Of a stretch of DNA of 64,000 nt, positions 9,152 through 18,128 are shown piece by piece. The position numbers and the translations under genes were made by a program. The stretch's first letter is position 1; the number at the start of each line of letters is the position of its first letter. The notes under the pieces were generated by a model. That model had not been told where the DNA came from and did no database searches. It worked only from the letters and a program-made list of their open reading frames with translations. The stretch spans positions 85,431 through 149,430 of the forward strand of contig JAKSLD010000004.1 of the NCBI GenBank assembly GCA_024401395.1, read 5' to 3'. This stretch comes from Bacteroidales bacterium (GTDB taxonomy: Bacteria; Bacteroidota; Bacteroidia; Bacteroidales; Marinilabiliaceae).

Positions 9152-10963
9152 ATGGCAACAAAGAATATAGATCCTAATCTGCGTCTAATAGGCGACTATT
9201 GCAAACTGGAGAAGAACGATATGTTCCAGATTCCAGAGTACCAGCGTGCATATTCATGGCAGTTTTATCAGTGCGATAAATTGTGGCAAGATATAATGGA
9301 TTATATGGACTCTGGCGCTGAAGATCCATATTTCTTCGGCACTGTCATAGTGGATTGTTCAACTCCGAATAAGTTGAATCTCATCGATGGTCAGCAACGC
9401 ACCACTACATTCTTGTTGTTGCTAAAGGCTCTCCAGCTACATCTGTCAGATGCCATAGACAACATGGATGTGACAGCTGACACAAAAGCATTGTACAAAG
9501 GCTTGACAAATAGTTATGACAAACTGTTCGAGATTATCTACAAGGCAGACGAAGAAAAACAGGAGGAGATTAAAGCTGACTGGAAGAAGGCCAAAGGTAT
9601 AATGATACTTGAAAACCGTTCGGTTAATGAGTTGGTAAATTTCAAGAGTGATTTTCAAAAAATAATGGAGGCTGAGACTAGTGACGAAGCAGAGCGCTCC
9701 GTTTATAAGATACCTCGCAAGAAGCTTGATAACAAATACACTAACTACTTTCGTAACTTTGATTACTTCTGCGGAAAGATATCTGAGCTGTCAGAGTCAC
9801 AGTTGAATCAGTTCGCCAAAACAATTCTTACAAAGTGCCAGATTATCGAGATAAAGAGTTGGCAGATTGAGCAGGCCATAACCATGTTCAATTCCCTCAA
9901 CTCAACAGGTATGCCTCTCTCTGATGCTGACATCATCTCTGCACAGCTGTATTCAAACTCGAAGGATGAGGACACATTCAAGCAAGATTGGGAATACATC
10001 AAGGACTTGTCCAATGAACTATGCGAGCGTAACGTGGTATCAATCGAAGGCATGCTACAGCAGTTCATGTATATCAACCGTACACGTGAAAAGGAGTATA
10101 AGGTTGGAGAAGTAACAGTGCCAGGTGTCAGGAAATACTACACAGTAGAACATTCGAAGCTGCTGAAGAAGCCTGTTGAACTTTGCGCTGAGTTTACTAA
10201 GATACTCGCTATTTGGCATAAGATTAAAGACTATCCTGTTGTGAAGCTTCTACTGAAGTTCAATGAGAACTTCAAGTTATTCTTTATCTCGTATCTGATG
10301 CGTTTCGATGTCAAAGACATTACCAAAGCCAAGGTTTTGCCTATGGCTGAGTGTCTACTACGTATTTTTGCTATGTTGGAGTTGAGCGGTAGGGGCTATT
10401 CATCAAAGGAGTTCAAGACATTCCTTTTCAACGAGAACTTGAAGTTAGTTGATCCATCCTATACCAACGCAAAGATAGAGGCCGATTTTGACAAACACAT
10501 CAATGACAACTGGGACGAATCTGAAATTGTTGATTTAGCAATGCAGTATGACAAGAATATACTCGTATTCTTGCATGAATATCTATATGCAAAGGAAAAC
10601 AATTTGAAGTTCGATTTTAACGATAAAGTCAATGTGGAACATATAATGCCAGCAAGTGGCCACAACCTTGACGTTATACGCCAGGATGCAGGTATAGCTG
10701 ACATTGACGAGTTTGACGAATACGCTAATATGCTTGGCAACAAGATATTATTGGAAGAAGATATCAACAAGTCAATCAGCAACGATTGGTTCAAGACCAA
10801 AAAGGGCAGCAAAGTATCCGATAAGAAAGGATATATCGGTAGCTCCTATGGTATGGCTCAAAAAATGGCTGCTTATCCTAAAAACGTCTGGAAAAAGGGC
10901 GATATTAAGAAGCAAACTGAGGAAGTAGCAAAGAGATTGGCAAAGTTTATTTTAGGGGTTTGA
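9152..10963 (+). CDS. DUF262/DUF1524 protein, GmrSD-like
   Basis: This 603-residue protein has an N-terminal DUF262 domain with the hallmarks IPEYQRAYSW (about 28-37) and the DGQQR motif (about 77-81). The C-terminal region carries the DUF1524 HNH-type sequence VNVEHIMPASGHN (about 494-506) and, further on, a conserved helical end. GmrSD and relatives are nucleotide-driven type IV restriction enzymes that cut modified phage DNA, and the DGQQR motif belongs to their NTP-dependent part. Its place inside a type I island suggests a second defence layer, but the target here is unknown. It starts 116 bp after the ATPase gene, so it may have its own promoter. Confidence 0.85.
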   Translation: MATKNIDPNLRLIGDYCKLEKNDMFQIPEYQRAYSWQFYQCDKLWQDIMDYMDSGAEDPYFFGTVIVDCSTPNKLNLIDGQQRTTTFLLLLKALQLHLSDAIDNMDVTADTKALYKGLTNSYDKLFEIIYKADEEKQEEIKADWKKAKGIMILENRSVNELVNFKSDFQKIMEAETSDEAERSVYKIPRKKLDNKYTNYFRNFDYFCGKISELSESQLNQFAKTILTKCQIIEIKSWQIEQAITMFNSLNSTGMPLSDADIISAQLYSNSKDEDTFKQDWEYIKDLSNELCERNVVSIEGMLQQFMYINRTREKEYKVGEVTVPGVRKYYTVEHSKLLKKPVELCAEFTKILAIWHKIKDYPVVKLLLKFNENFKLFFISYLMRFDVKDITKAKVLPMAECLLRIFAMLELSGRGYSSKEFKTFLFNENLKLVDPSYTNAKIEADFDKHINDNWDESEIVDLAMQYDKNILVFLHEYLYAKENNLKFDFNDKVNVEHIMPASGHNLDVIRQDAGIADIDEFDEYANMLGNKILLEEDINKSISNDWFKTKKGSKVSDKKGYIGSSYGMAQKMAAYPKNVWKKGDIKKQTEEVAKRLAKFILGV

Positions 10964-11023
10964 TTTAGCGTCGAAACAATCAATTATCAAAAAAAAGTAT
11001 AAGGTTATTTATAAAGTTATCGT

Positions 11024-11686
11024 ATGGAAGAAAATAGTTTATGTTTTGGAGTAAAGTCAAAATTTGGCATTGTTCAAGTTGATAAAATTGCGTTTGATGA
11101 TCTTGGGAAACCAGGATATGATTACCAGTTTGCATTCAAAACAATTTCAGAAGGAAATGGTAATGGATCTTTTGACCTTGTACTTATCAAGGATGGAGAA
11201 GAACTGGAAAGCATTGAAATGGATGGATGGAAATTACATGAGCTACATGTAGGTTACAACTGGGGGGAGACATATTTTATGGCAGAAGCAACAGATTGTC
11301 TTGGAGAAACTCATCGTATCACATTTGCTGATGGTAAGGGCTCTATGTCGGATTGGCAACCTACTTACCAAAGCCTTCTTGGAATTGGTTTGCAAGAAAT
11401 GAAAAGAGTGACTGGAACATACAGTACACACAGCATTTATAACCTCTGCGAGGACAAGATAATTGACCGCTATCTGTATCCGACTACATTATGGAACTAT
11501 TATTATAACCTACAACGCATATCCGAATACTTTGAAAAAGCTGAAAAAATCAGGGCGCGTCTTCATGATACCCCTGATGACAAAGATTGCAAGGCTTACG
11601 ATACTGTTTTGAAACCAAAACTGATTGATATTATGGAGAAACTCTCCCAAGTAAAGATTAGTCCTGATCAGTTGAACTATAAATAG
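11024..11686 (+). CDS. Hypothetical protein, RM-island accessory, 220 aa
   Basis: I do not recognise a family. The first about 125 residues are rich in beta-type sequence and acidic residues (FAFKTISEGNGNG, LELHVGYNWGETYF-like blocks), and the rest is helical with many charged residues. There is no signal peptide or membrane segment, so it is probably cytoplasmic. It starts 60 bp after the GmrSD-like gene and ends 8 bp before the hsdR/hsdS scar. By position it could act with the GmrSD-like protein, for example as a partner or immunity protein, but nothing in the sequence shows this. Confidence 0.6.
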   Translation: MEENSLCFGVKSKFGIVQVDKIAFDDLGKPGYDYQFAFKTISEGNGNGSFDLVLIKDGEELESIEMDGWKLHELHVGYNWGETYFMAEATDCLGETHRITFADGKGSMSDWQPTYQSLLGIGLQEMKRVTGTYSTHSIYNLCEDKIIDRYLYPTTLWNYYYNLQRISEYFEKAEKIRARLHDTPDDKDCKAYDTVLKPKLIDIMEKLSQVKISPDQLNYK

Positions 11687-11694
11687 TAATCATT

Positions 11695-11832
11695 ATGATT
11701 ATACCAGAAACAGACGAAAGGGCATTTGAGAAGCATATAGAGCATGCTTTGGTAGGAACTACCCGCGAAGAATACAAACGCAAGTTGGTTATAACAAATA
11801 AAGTAGTAACAGGTAAAGTAAAAGTTGTTTAA
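11695..11832 (+). pseudogene. Scar ORF: hsdR 5' piece fused to hsdS 3' piece
   Basis: This 45-codon ORF is a chimera. Its first 26 codons (ETDERAFEKHIEHALVGTTR and neighbours) nearly match the start of the hsdR at 12861. Codons 28-44 (KRKLVITNKVVTGKVKV) match the C-terminal end of HsdS. The DNA of the hsdR part differs from the intact gene mostly at synonymous positions, so the copy is old or came from a related system. The stop TAA overlaps the ATG of rhuM. It is best read as a recombination scar left when rhuM entered between the end of an hsdS and an hsdR. Confidence 0.8.
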
Positions 11833-12830
11833 TGAAGGAAATAGACTTTATTCTATATAACATGCCGGAAGAAGGCGGCAATGTGCAGGTGGTAGTCAAA
11901 GACGAGACCATTTGGTGCAGCCAGAAGGCGATGGCATTGCTATATGATTGTTCGACAGACAATATCGGACTTCATTTGAAAAATATCTTTAATTCTGGTG
12001 AATTGGAGAAAGATTTAGTTACCGAGAAAATCTCGGCAACTGCTTCTGATGGTAAAAATTATCTAACTCAATTCTATAATCTTGATGCTATAATTGCAGT
12101 AGGTTACAGAGTGAATTCGCTTCGCGCCACTCGTTTTCGTCAATGGGCTACCAAGGTTCTTAATGAGTATATCCGCAAAGGATTTGCCATGGATGATGAA
12201 CGTCTGAAGCAAGGTAAAGCAGTTTTTGGAACTGACTATTTTAAAGAATTGCTTGAAAGAGTTCGTTCCATCCGAGCAAGCGAACGTCGTATATGGCAAC
12301 AGATAACAGACATTTATGCAGAATGTTCAATAGACTATGATGCAAAATCAGACGTGACAAGGGAGTTTTTCATGATGGTACAAAACCGCTTCCATTATGC
12401 TATCACAGGTCAAACTGCTCCTGAAATAATTTATACCCATGCCAATCATGAAAAGGAGAACATGGGTCTTAAAACATGGAAAAACTCTCCGGACGGAAGA
12501 ATCCTCAAATCGGACACCAAGATTGCCAAAAACTATCTTGACGAAAAAGAAATTCGACTGCTTGAAAGATTAGTCTCTGGTTACTTTGACTACATAGAAG
12601 ATCTTATAGAGCGAGAAAACACCTTCAATATGCAACAATTTGCATCAAGCGTAAATGAATTTATCTCTTTCCGTAAATATCAGATTCTACCAGATAAAGG
12701 GAAAATCACCAAAGCCATGGCCGATGAGAAAGCAGCTGCTGAATATGATATATTCAATAAAACCCAAAAGATAGACTCTGACTTTGACAAGGAGGTGAGA
12801 AAGATGTTGGGAGAAGGTGATAACAAATAA
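11832..12830 (+). CDS. rhuM: RhuM family protein
   Basis: This 332-residue protein belongs to the RhuM (virulence protein RhuM) family. Its N-terminal domain has the typical VVVKDETIWCSQKAMALLY, NIGLHLKNIF and RVNSLRATRFRQWA blocks (about 20-115). A helical C-terminal half has the conserved RSIRASERRIWQQ and DIYAECSIDYD. RhuM genes are frequent passengers in type I RM loci and genomic islands, and the molecular function is not established. The ATG overlaps the TAA of the upstream scar. The 3' end overlaps a second copy of the hsdS tail (12820-12858), which is out of frame here, so the native C-terminus may have been altered by the junction. Confidence 0.85.
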   Translation: MKEIDFILYNMPEEGGNVQVVVKDETIWCSQKAMALLYDCSTDNIGLHLKNIFNSGELEKDLVTEKISATASDGKNYLTQFYNLDAIIAVGYRVNSLRATRFRQWATKVLNEYIRKGFAMDDERLKQGKAVFGTDYFKELLERVRSIRASERRIWQQITDIYAECSIDYDAKSDVTREFFMMVQNRFHYAITGQTAPEIIYTHANHEKENMGLKTWKNSPDGRILKSDTKIAKNYLDEKEIRLLERLVSGYFDYIEDLIERENTFNMQQFASSVNEFISFRKYQILPDKGKITKAMADEKAAAEYDIFNKTQKIDSDFDKEVRKMLGEGDNK

Positions 12831-12858
12831 AGTAGTAACAGGTAAAGTAAAGGTTTAA
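12820..12858 (+). repeat. Second copy of the hsdS 3' tail
   Basis: The segment ATAACAAATAAAGTAGTAAC and what follows repeats 11791-11832 almost exactly. In the proper frame it encodes ITNKVVTGKVKV and a stop, the HsdS C-terminus also seen at 7189-7215. Here it overlaps the last codons of rhuM and ends 2 bp before the hsdR ATG. Together with the scar it brackets rhuM. Confidence 0.85.
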
Positions 12859-12860
12859 TT

Positions 12861-15800
12861 ATGTACAATATAGCAGAAACCGACGAAAGAGCATTTGAGA
12901 AACACATCGAGCATGCTCTGGTAGGAACTACCCGCGAGGAACGAGGCACAGATGCTGACGTAGATAGTCAAACACCTGCAGCGAACCAATATTACTGGGG
13001 ACAGTCCAAAGATATGGACAAGACATTGGCTCTTGATCTTCGTCGTTTGTGGTCATTCCTCAAGGCTACTCAGCAAAATGTTCTTGATGGTTATAGAGGT
13101 CGCAATTTGCAGGAGTCGCTACCAAAGCAGCTTAGCAAGGCGATTGAAACCCAAGGTGTGATAGATGTTATTCGCAAGGGTCTTGATGTGGATAATATCC
13201 ATCTGACCTTGTTCTATCCAAAGCCAACAGCTGCAGATAGCGAGGAAAGTCACCGACTCTACAACCTCAATCAGTTCTCTGTTACTCGTCAACAGACCTT
13301 CTCAAATATGCGCCCTGGCTTGGAGCTCGATATGGTTATATTCCTCAATGGTATTCCTCTGTTTACCTTTGAGTTGAAGAACCCATGGACGCACCAGACA
13401 GCTCGCGTGAACGGTCAGAAGCAATATAAGAGTACAGAGCGAGATCCTAAAGAGACGATCCTTCGCTTTGGTCGCTGCCTGGCGCACTTCACACTCGACA
13501 AAGACGAGATTTACTTTACCACTCATCTGGAGCTGGATAAGACATACTTCATGCCATTCAACAAGGGCTTGGAAAATGGTGCAGGTGCAGGAAATCCTGT
13601 AAATCCAAAAGGCTTTAAGACATCATATCTGTGGGAGGAAGTGCTACAGAAAGATGTACTTTCTGACATTATCATGAACTATGTACTCTTTGACTATGGT
13701 GAGACCAAGACACAGAAGAAAGTGCCACACATCATGAAGAATGCGCAGGTGCTTATCTTCCCTCGCTATCATCAGTTGGATGTTGTAAATAAACTAACAG
13801 CAGATGTAAGCACCCTTGGTGTAGGAAAGACATACCTCATTCAGCATTCAGCGGGTTCAGGTAAATCAAACTCAATCACTTGGTTGGCATATAAACTCAT
13901 CAAACAGTGCCCTGCGACCATGGATGCACTACGTGCAAAGTCATTAGATACACCGCTTTACAACTCGGTAATAGTTGTGACCGACCGTCGTTTGCTTGAT
14001 AAGCAGATTACAGACAATATCAAAGCATTTGGACAGTCAGACAAGATTGTGGCACATGCTGATTCGTCAGCAGAGTTAAAGTCCGCCATCGAAAACAACA
14101 AACGCATAATCATCACCACTATTCAGAAGTTCCCATTCATCTGCGACACCATCCGCGATGTGAGTGACCACAACTTTGCCATCCTGATTGACGAAGCACA
14201 TTCAAGCCAATCCGGTGTAGCAGCAGACAAGATGAATGCCGCTGTACAAAAGGCTATCAGTGAAGACGGAGAAGTGACAACTGATACTATACTGATGGAT
14301 ATGATGCTGAGCCGCAAAATGTCATCGAACTGCTCTTACTTCGCATTCACAGCCACACCAAAGAAAGAGACATTGGAGCGCTTCGGTGTACATAAAGAGG
14401 ATGATTCGTTCCATCCTTTCCACCTGTATAGTATGAAGCAAGCCATAGAAGAAGGCTTTATACTTGACGTGCTTACCAACTATACTACATACAAGAGTTA
14501 TTATGAGTTGATAAAATCAACAGAGAAAGATCCTTTATATGATAGTGAACGCGCTCAGAAGTTGCTGAAAAAGGCTGTTGAGCGTGAACCGAAGACTATC
14601 AAGGCAAAAGCTGAGCAGATGCTTGCTCACTTTGATGCCAACCTCTTCCGTAACCATAAGCTGATGGGCAAAGCCAAGGCAATGGTTGTTACCAAAGATA
14701 TTGAGTGTGCTATCCGTTATTATGGAGCATTGCAAGAAATAAAGAAAGAGAAGAATCTTCCTTTTGGCATAATGATTGCCTTCTCTGGTGAAAAGCAACT
14801 ACCAGGTGATATGAGCACCGACTCTGGCAACACAACAGACGACAATGATTATTCCTACAGCATAGCGGCAGAACCCCTTAAGTCTTATGGGATGGCATAC
14901 ACCGAAGCAAGCCTCAATGGCTTCCCCGAGACAAAGACCCCAGAGGAGTTTGACAAGGATGAGAACCGCATACTTGTAGTTGCAAACAAGTACCTGACAG
15001 GGTTTGACCAACCGAAACTGGCAGCGATGTATATCGACAAACCACTTGCAGGTGTGCTTGCAGTTCAGGCTTTGTCTCGTCTCAATCGTGCTAAGCCTTC
15101 ACTGGGTAAGAGGAGCGAGGACTTGTTTATCCTTGACTTCTACAACAAAATTGATGATATCAAGGCATCGTTTGATCCATACTACACTTCGACTGCACTC
15201 TCTGAGCCAACAGATGTAAATGTGCTTCATGAGCTGCGTTCCACACTATTGTCAGTAGGAGTCTTCGACCAAGAAGAGATTGATGAGTTCTCAGACCTTT
15301 ACTTCATGGGACAGCCTGCGGACAAATGGACTCCAATTGTCGACGTTGCAGCGGCAAGATTCAACAAAGAGATTGAATGGCCAGAGAATGGTCAGGCAGA
15401 TTTCAAGATTAAGTGTAAGCAGTTCGTAAAGGTATATAGTCGCGTTGCGGCTATAATTGACTTCGAGGTCAAAGAGTGGGAAAAGATGTTCTGGTATCTG
15501 CGTTTCTTGATTCCAGGACTCCATGTCGATGTCCCTGGTCGCGATACATTGAAAGACCTTCTCGACAATGTTGATTTGAACACATACGGTCTGCGTCGTA
15601 CTGCGCTAAACCAGACTGTAGAGCTTGATGATACAGAAACAGTTGTTGACCCAAACAAGGCGGCAATGGCAGGTGCTGGCGGAGATGAAGTAGAGTACGA
15701 TCCATTAGAAATAATTGTCCAGACATTTAATGACTTGCATTTCAAGGGATGGGAAGCAACGCCAGATGACCAGAAAGCAAAACTTGTAAGTATCGTAACC

Positions 15801-16601
15801 GCAATAGCAACAGACGATGATTACAAGAACCTTGTTGTCGGGAATCCTGACCCAGAGGCGGTTGAAACAACACTCAATAGTATTATTGATAGAATCATAC
15901 GTGTTAAGAGAACTGGAGATATGTCGCTTTATAAGCAGTATCAGCAGAATGAGGACTTTAAGTCACAAATGCGTCATGTTCTGACTCGTATGCTCAATAC
16001 TATTGACAGCACACCTGAATCAACAATAATGAAGGGTGTCGGTTTCACTCAGCAAGGACAAAGTTCTATTATTGCAGGTGCAATTACTGCAACCACACAT
16101 TCCATTACGAAAGGGATGGAGGGAGTGAGATGTGTTCACAAGAATCCAGCGTGGAAGAATGTAGCTTTAGCTGTTAAGCAACCTTGGGCATCACTTATCT
16201 GTACAGGTATCAAAGACATAGAGAATCGCACTTGGCAGACTGATTATCGTGGTCGATTGTACATTGTTGCAAGTAGTACGAATGTTACAAGTGTTTTTGA
16301 TGATGGCTTAGTTTCTACAGATTGTATGCGCATTGTCAAAGAGAAACAAGAGGAAGGAATTCTCCCAGATCTTCATGCTTTACCACAAAGTGCTGTCATT
16401 GGTTATGTTGACCTTGAAGAATGTACTGGAGATAACGTCGAATCGGTATGGAGTTGCGGTTCACTTCGTGAAGGCAATGTCAACTGGGTGCTTAAAAACG
16501 CTCATATCTTTGATCATCCCTTGTTCCCTTGCTTTAAAGCCAAGTTGAATCTCTTTGAAATACCAGAACTAGACGAAGACAATCTTCCGTCAACTAAGTA
16601 A
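12861..16601 (+). CDS. hsdR: Type I restriction subunit R with C-terminal ASCH domain
   Basis: HsdR is the DNA translocase and nuclease of the type I complex. The 1246-residue protein has a PD-(D/E)xK nuclease core (LELDMVIF near 155, then FELKN near 170). It has helicase Walker A HSAGSGKS near 331-337, the DEAH box LIDEAHSSQSG near 442, and FAFTATPK near 495 as motif III. A helical HsdM/HsdS-binding C-terminal part runs to about residue 1085. After this an extra domain of about 150 residues begins (ALAVKQPWASLICTG, KDIENRTWQTDYRGRLY), the signature of an ASCH domain of the PUA/EVE superfamily, which binds RNA or modified bases. The fusion is in one open frame with no stop. Such a domain is not usual in HsdR. 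ATPase and nuclease motifs look intact. Confidence 0.92.
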   Translation: MYNIAETDERAFEKHIEHALVGTTREERGTDADVDSQTPAANQYYWGQSKDMDKTLALDLRRLWSFLKATQQNVLDGYRGRNLQESLPKQLSKAIETQGVIDVIRKGLDVDNIHLTLFYPKPTAADSEESHRLYNLNQFSVTRQQTFSNMRPGLELDMVIFLNGIPLFTFELKNPWTHQTARVNGQKQYKSTERDPKETILRFGRCLAHFTLDKDEIYFTTHLELDKTYFMPFNKGLENGAGAGNPVNPKGFKTSYLWEEVLQKDVLSDIIMNYVLFDYGETKTQKKVPHIMKNAQVLIFPRYHQLDVVNKLTADVSTLGVGKTYLIQHSAGSGKSNSITWLAYKLIKQCPATMDALRAKSLDTPLYNSVIVVTDRRLLDKQITDNIKAFGQSDKIVAHADSSAELKSAIENNKRIIITTIQKFPFICDTIRDVSDHNFAILIDEAHSSQSGVAADKMNAAVQKAISEDGEVTTDTILMDMMLSRKMSSNCSYFAFTATPKKETLERFGVHKEDDSFHPFHLYSMKQAIEEGFILDVLTNYTTYKSYYELIKSTEKDPLYDSERAQKLLKKAVEREPKTIKAKAEQMLAHFDANLFRNHKLMGKAKAMVVTKDIECAIRYYGALQEIKKEKNLPFGIMIAFSGEKQLPGDMSTDSGNTTDDNDYSYSIAAEPLKSYGMAYTEASLNGFPETKTPEEFDKDENRILVVANKYLTGFDQPKLAAMYIDKPLAGVLAVQALSRLNRAKPSLGKRSEDLFILDFYNKIDDIKASFDPYYTSTALSEPTDVNVLHELRSTLLSVGVFDQEEIDEFSDLYFMGQPADKWTPIVDVAAARFNKEIEWPENGQADFKIKCKQFVKVYSRVAAIIDFEVKEWEKMFWYLRFLIPGLHVDVPGRDTLKDLLDNVDLNTYGLRRTALNQTVELDDTETVVDPNKAAMAGAGGDEVEYDPLEIIVQTFNDLHFKGWEATPDDQKAKLVSIVTAIATDDDYKNLVVGNPDPEAVETTLNSIIDRIIRVKRTGDMSLYKQYQQNEDFKSQMRHVLTRMLNTIDSTPESTIMKGVGFTQQGQSSIIAGAITATTHSITKGMEGVRCVHKNPAWKNVALAVKQPWASLICTGIKDIENRTWQTDYRGRLYIVASSTNVTSVFDDGLVSTDCMRIVKEKQEEGILPDLHALPQSAVIGYVDLEECTGDNVESVWSCGSLREGNVNWVLKNAHIFDHPLFPCFKAKLNLFEIPELDEDNLPSTK

Positions 16602-16686
16602 GAATAATGTGGAAATGCCTAACATTCATATTCATTTAGTGATAGTCCACTGTTGATGAGTTTATTAAATCGGGTGTTTTATATTA

Positions 16687-17883
16687 TCAATAATTCATGC
16701 CGAATATCCATAGGGGGATGAAGTTATCGTGACCGGTCTCTATGTCATCGCGTACGATAATGCCGTTGGGGACATCTTCTATTTGTTTCTTTCCTTTTTT
16801 CTTGCCTCCGATTTCAAAGGTGTATTTGTCTATGCAGAAATCGGATACGCGAGATGAAATGAGTTCGTTGCGTACTCTCATCTGGTTATAGAAGAATGTT
16901 TCGCGAAGATTACCAAGGTCGGGAGTCCCATTGGCTAGGACTGTCATTAAGCTAGGATTGTCTATGTAGACCTTTTCAACTTTGCCGAGGCCTCTCATTC
17001 CTCCTGTGTCATCACGTAATTGGCCTATCATACCAGCCATCTCAAGAAAAACGAGATAATCTGGAACATTATTCTTGCTAACCGAAAGTTCCTTCGCGAG
17101 ATTGTCGGCGTTTGGCTTATATGGGGCCAAGGAAGAGATGACAGAAAGCATCTGCTTAAGTTTGCGTGCAGTAGACGCCTTCATATCAGCGAATTGTGCG
17201 ATGTCCGATTCTGTTGTCTGTGAGATTACCTGCTGCATTCTATACTCAAATCCCACCTCCAAGGCAAAAGGATAATATCCGCGCTTGAGGTAATCTCGGA
17301 AAAGGGGGAGCGGGTGTTCGACCTCAGGAATAAATACCTTGTGCGTCAATATTTCGTCGAGAGAAAAGGCGTTGCTATATATATTATGGAACAGATGCAA
17401 GTACTCTCGGAAAGAGAGACCCTGCATGTGATACATAAGAACCCTTCGACTGAGGTCGGCTTCGCCCTTGTGGATATCGAGAATGGATGACCCAGTAAAA
17501 GTTATTTTCAATTTTGGGTGGACATCATATATCTGCTTAAGTTCTCTAGACCAATCTTTGTATTTATGAACTTCGTCGATAAAGAGGTGTTCACCATTCT
17601 CCTTTACAAATTCATCGGCCAATTCAACAAACGAATGAGAAGAAAAGTAGACATTATCGGCAGAGACATAAAGCATTTTAGCATTTGTATGGTTTTCAGC
17701 AATATGCTGTAATATCATAGTTGATTTGCCAACACCACGAGGTCCTACGATACCGAGCATACGGGCATCCCAATTGATATCCTTATATATATATCGTCTC
17801 ATGCTTAGAGGTGTTTGTCTAAGCATTGCGTTCATGTATTCGTATAAAGCGTTGTTTACCATGCTGTTATGATATTTATGCAT
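16687..17883 (-). CDS. AAA_14/DUF4143-type ATPase
   Basis: This 398-residue protein has Walker A GPRGVGKSTM near residue 48, Walker B HLFIDEVHKY near 98, the sensor-like ITFTGSSILDI near 128 and a C-terminal DUF4143-like part (LRETFFYNQMRVRNELISSR). This is a large, widespread family in Bacteroidetes. Members are often single genes with palindromic sites before them and their function is not established. It is convergent with hsdR. Two identical palindromes lie 18 and 51 bp upstream of the start codon, suggesting autoregulation or a DNA target of its own. Confidence 0.8.
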   Translation of the reverse strand: MHKYHNSMVNNALYEYMNAMLRQTPLSMRRYIYKDINWDARMLGIVGPRGVGKSTMILQHIAENHTNAKMLYVSADNVYFSSHSFVELADEFVKENGEHLFIDEVHKYKDWSRELKQIYDVHPKLKITFTGSSILDIHKGEADLSRRVLMYHMQGLSFREYLHLFHNIYSNAFSLDEILTHKVFIPEVEHPLPLFRDYLKRGYYPFALEVGFEYRMQQVISQTTESDIAQFADMKASTARKLKQMLSVISSLAPYKPNADNLAKELSVSKNNVPDYLVFLEMAGMIGQLRDDTGGMRGLGKVEKVYIDNPSLMTVLANGTPDLGNLRETFFYNQMRVRNELISSRVSDFCIDKYTFEIGGKKKGKKQIEDVPNGIIVRDDIETGHDNFIPLWIFGMNY

Positions 17884-17900
17884 GCGAAGATAATAAAAAA

Positions 17901-17948
17901 TCCCTCATTGAGGGATGAATTTGGTTGATTTTATCCCTCATTGAGGGA
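17901..17948. promoter_or_regulatory. Twin palindromes upstream of the AAA_14 ATPase
   Basis: The 15-bp sequence TCCCTCATTGAGGGA, a 7-1-7 palindrome, occurs at 17901-17915 and again at 17934-17948. The 33-bp offset is about three helical turns. The two sites lie just before the ATPase start on the - strand and are the most symmetrical elements in this 245-bp gap. They look like a double operator. Each could also fold as a small hairpin in RNA, but no T-tract fits a terminator for the neighbouring genes except the short run after the second copy. Confidence 0.65.
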
Positions 17949-18128
17949 TTTTTTGAGAAAGAATATCCTGCTTGAGTATTCGCTATATCATACTAGTAGT
18001 GTATTTATCATCCACAAAAGACAGGTACTTATACATAATCAAAAGACAAACGCGAAATAATATCCAACTATTCCAATTATTATTGCTAATTTTGCGGAAA
18101 TGCACAATTAATTAATTTAGAAAAGGTA

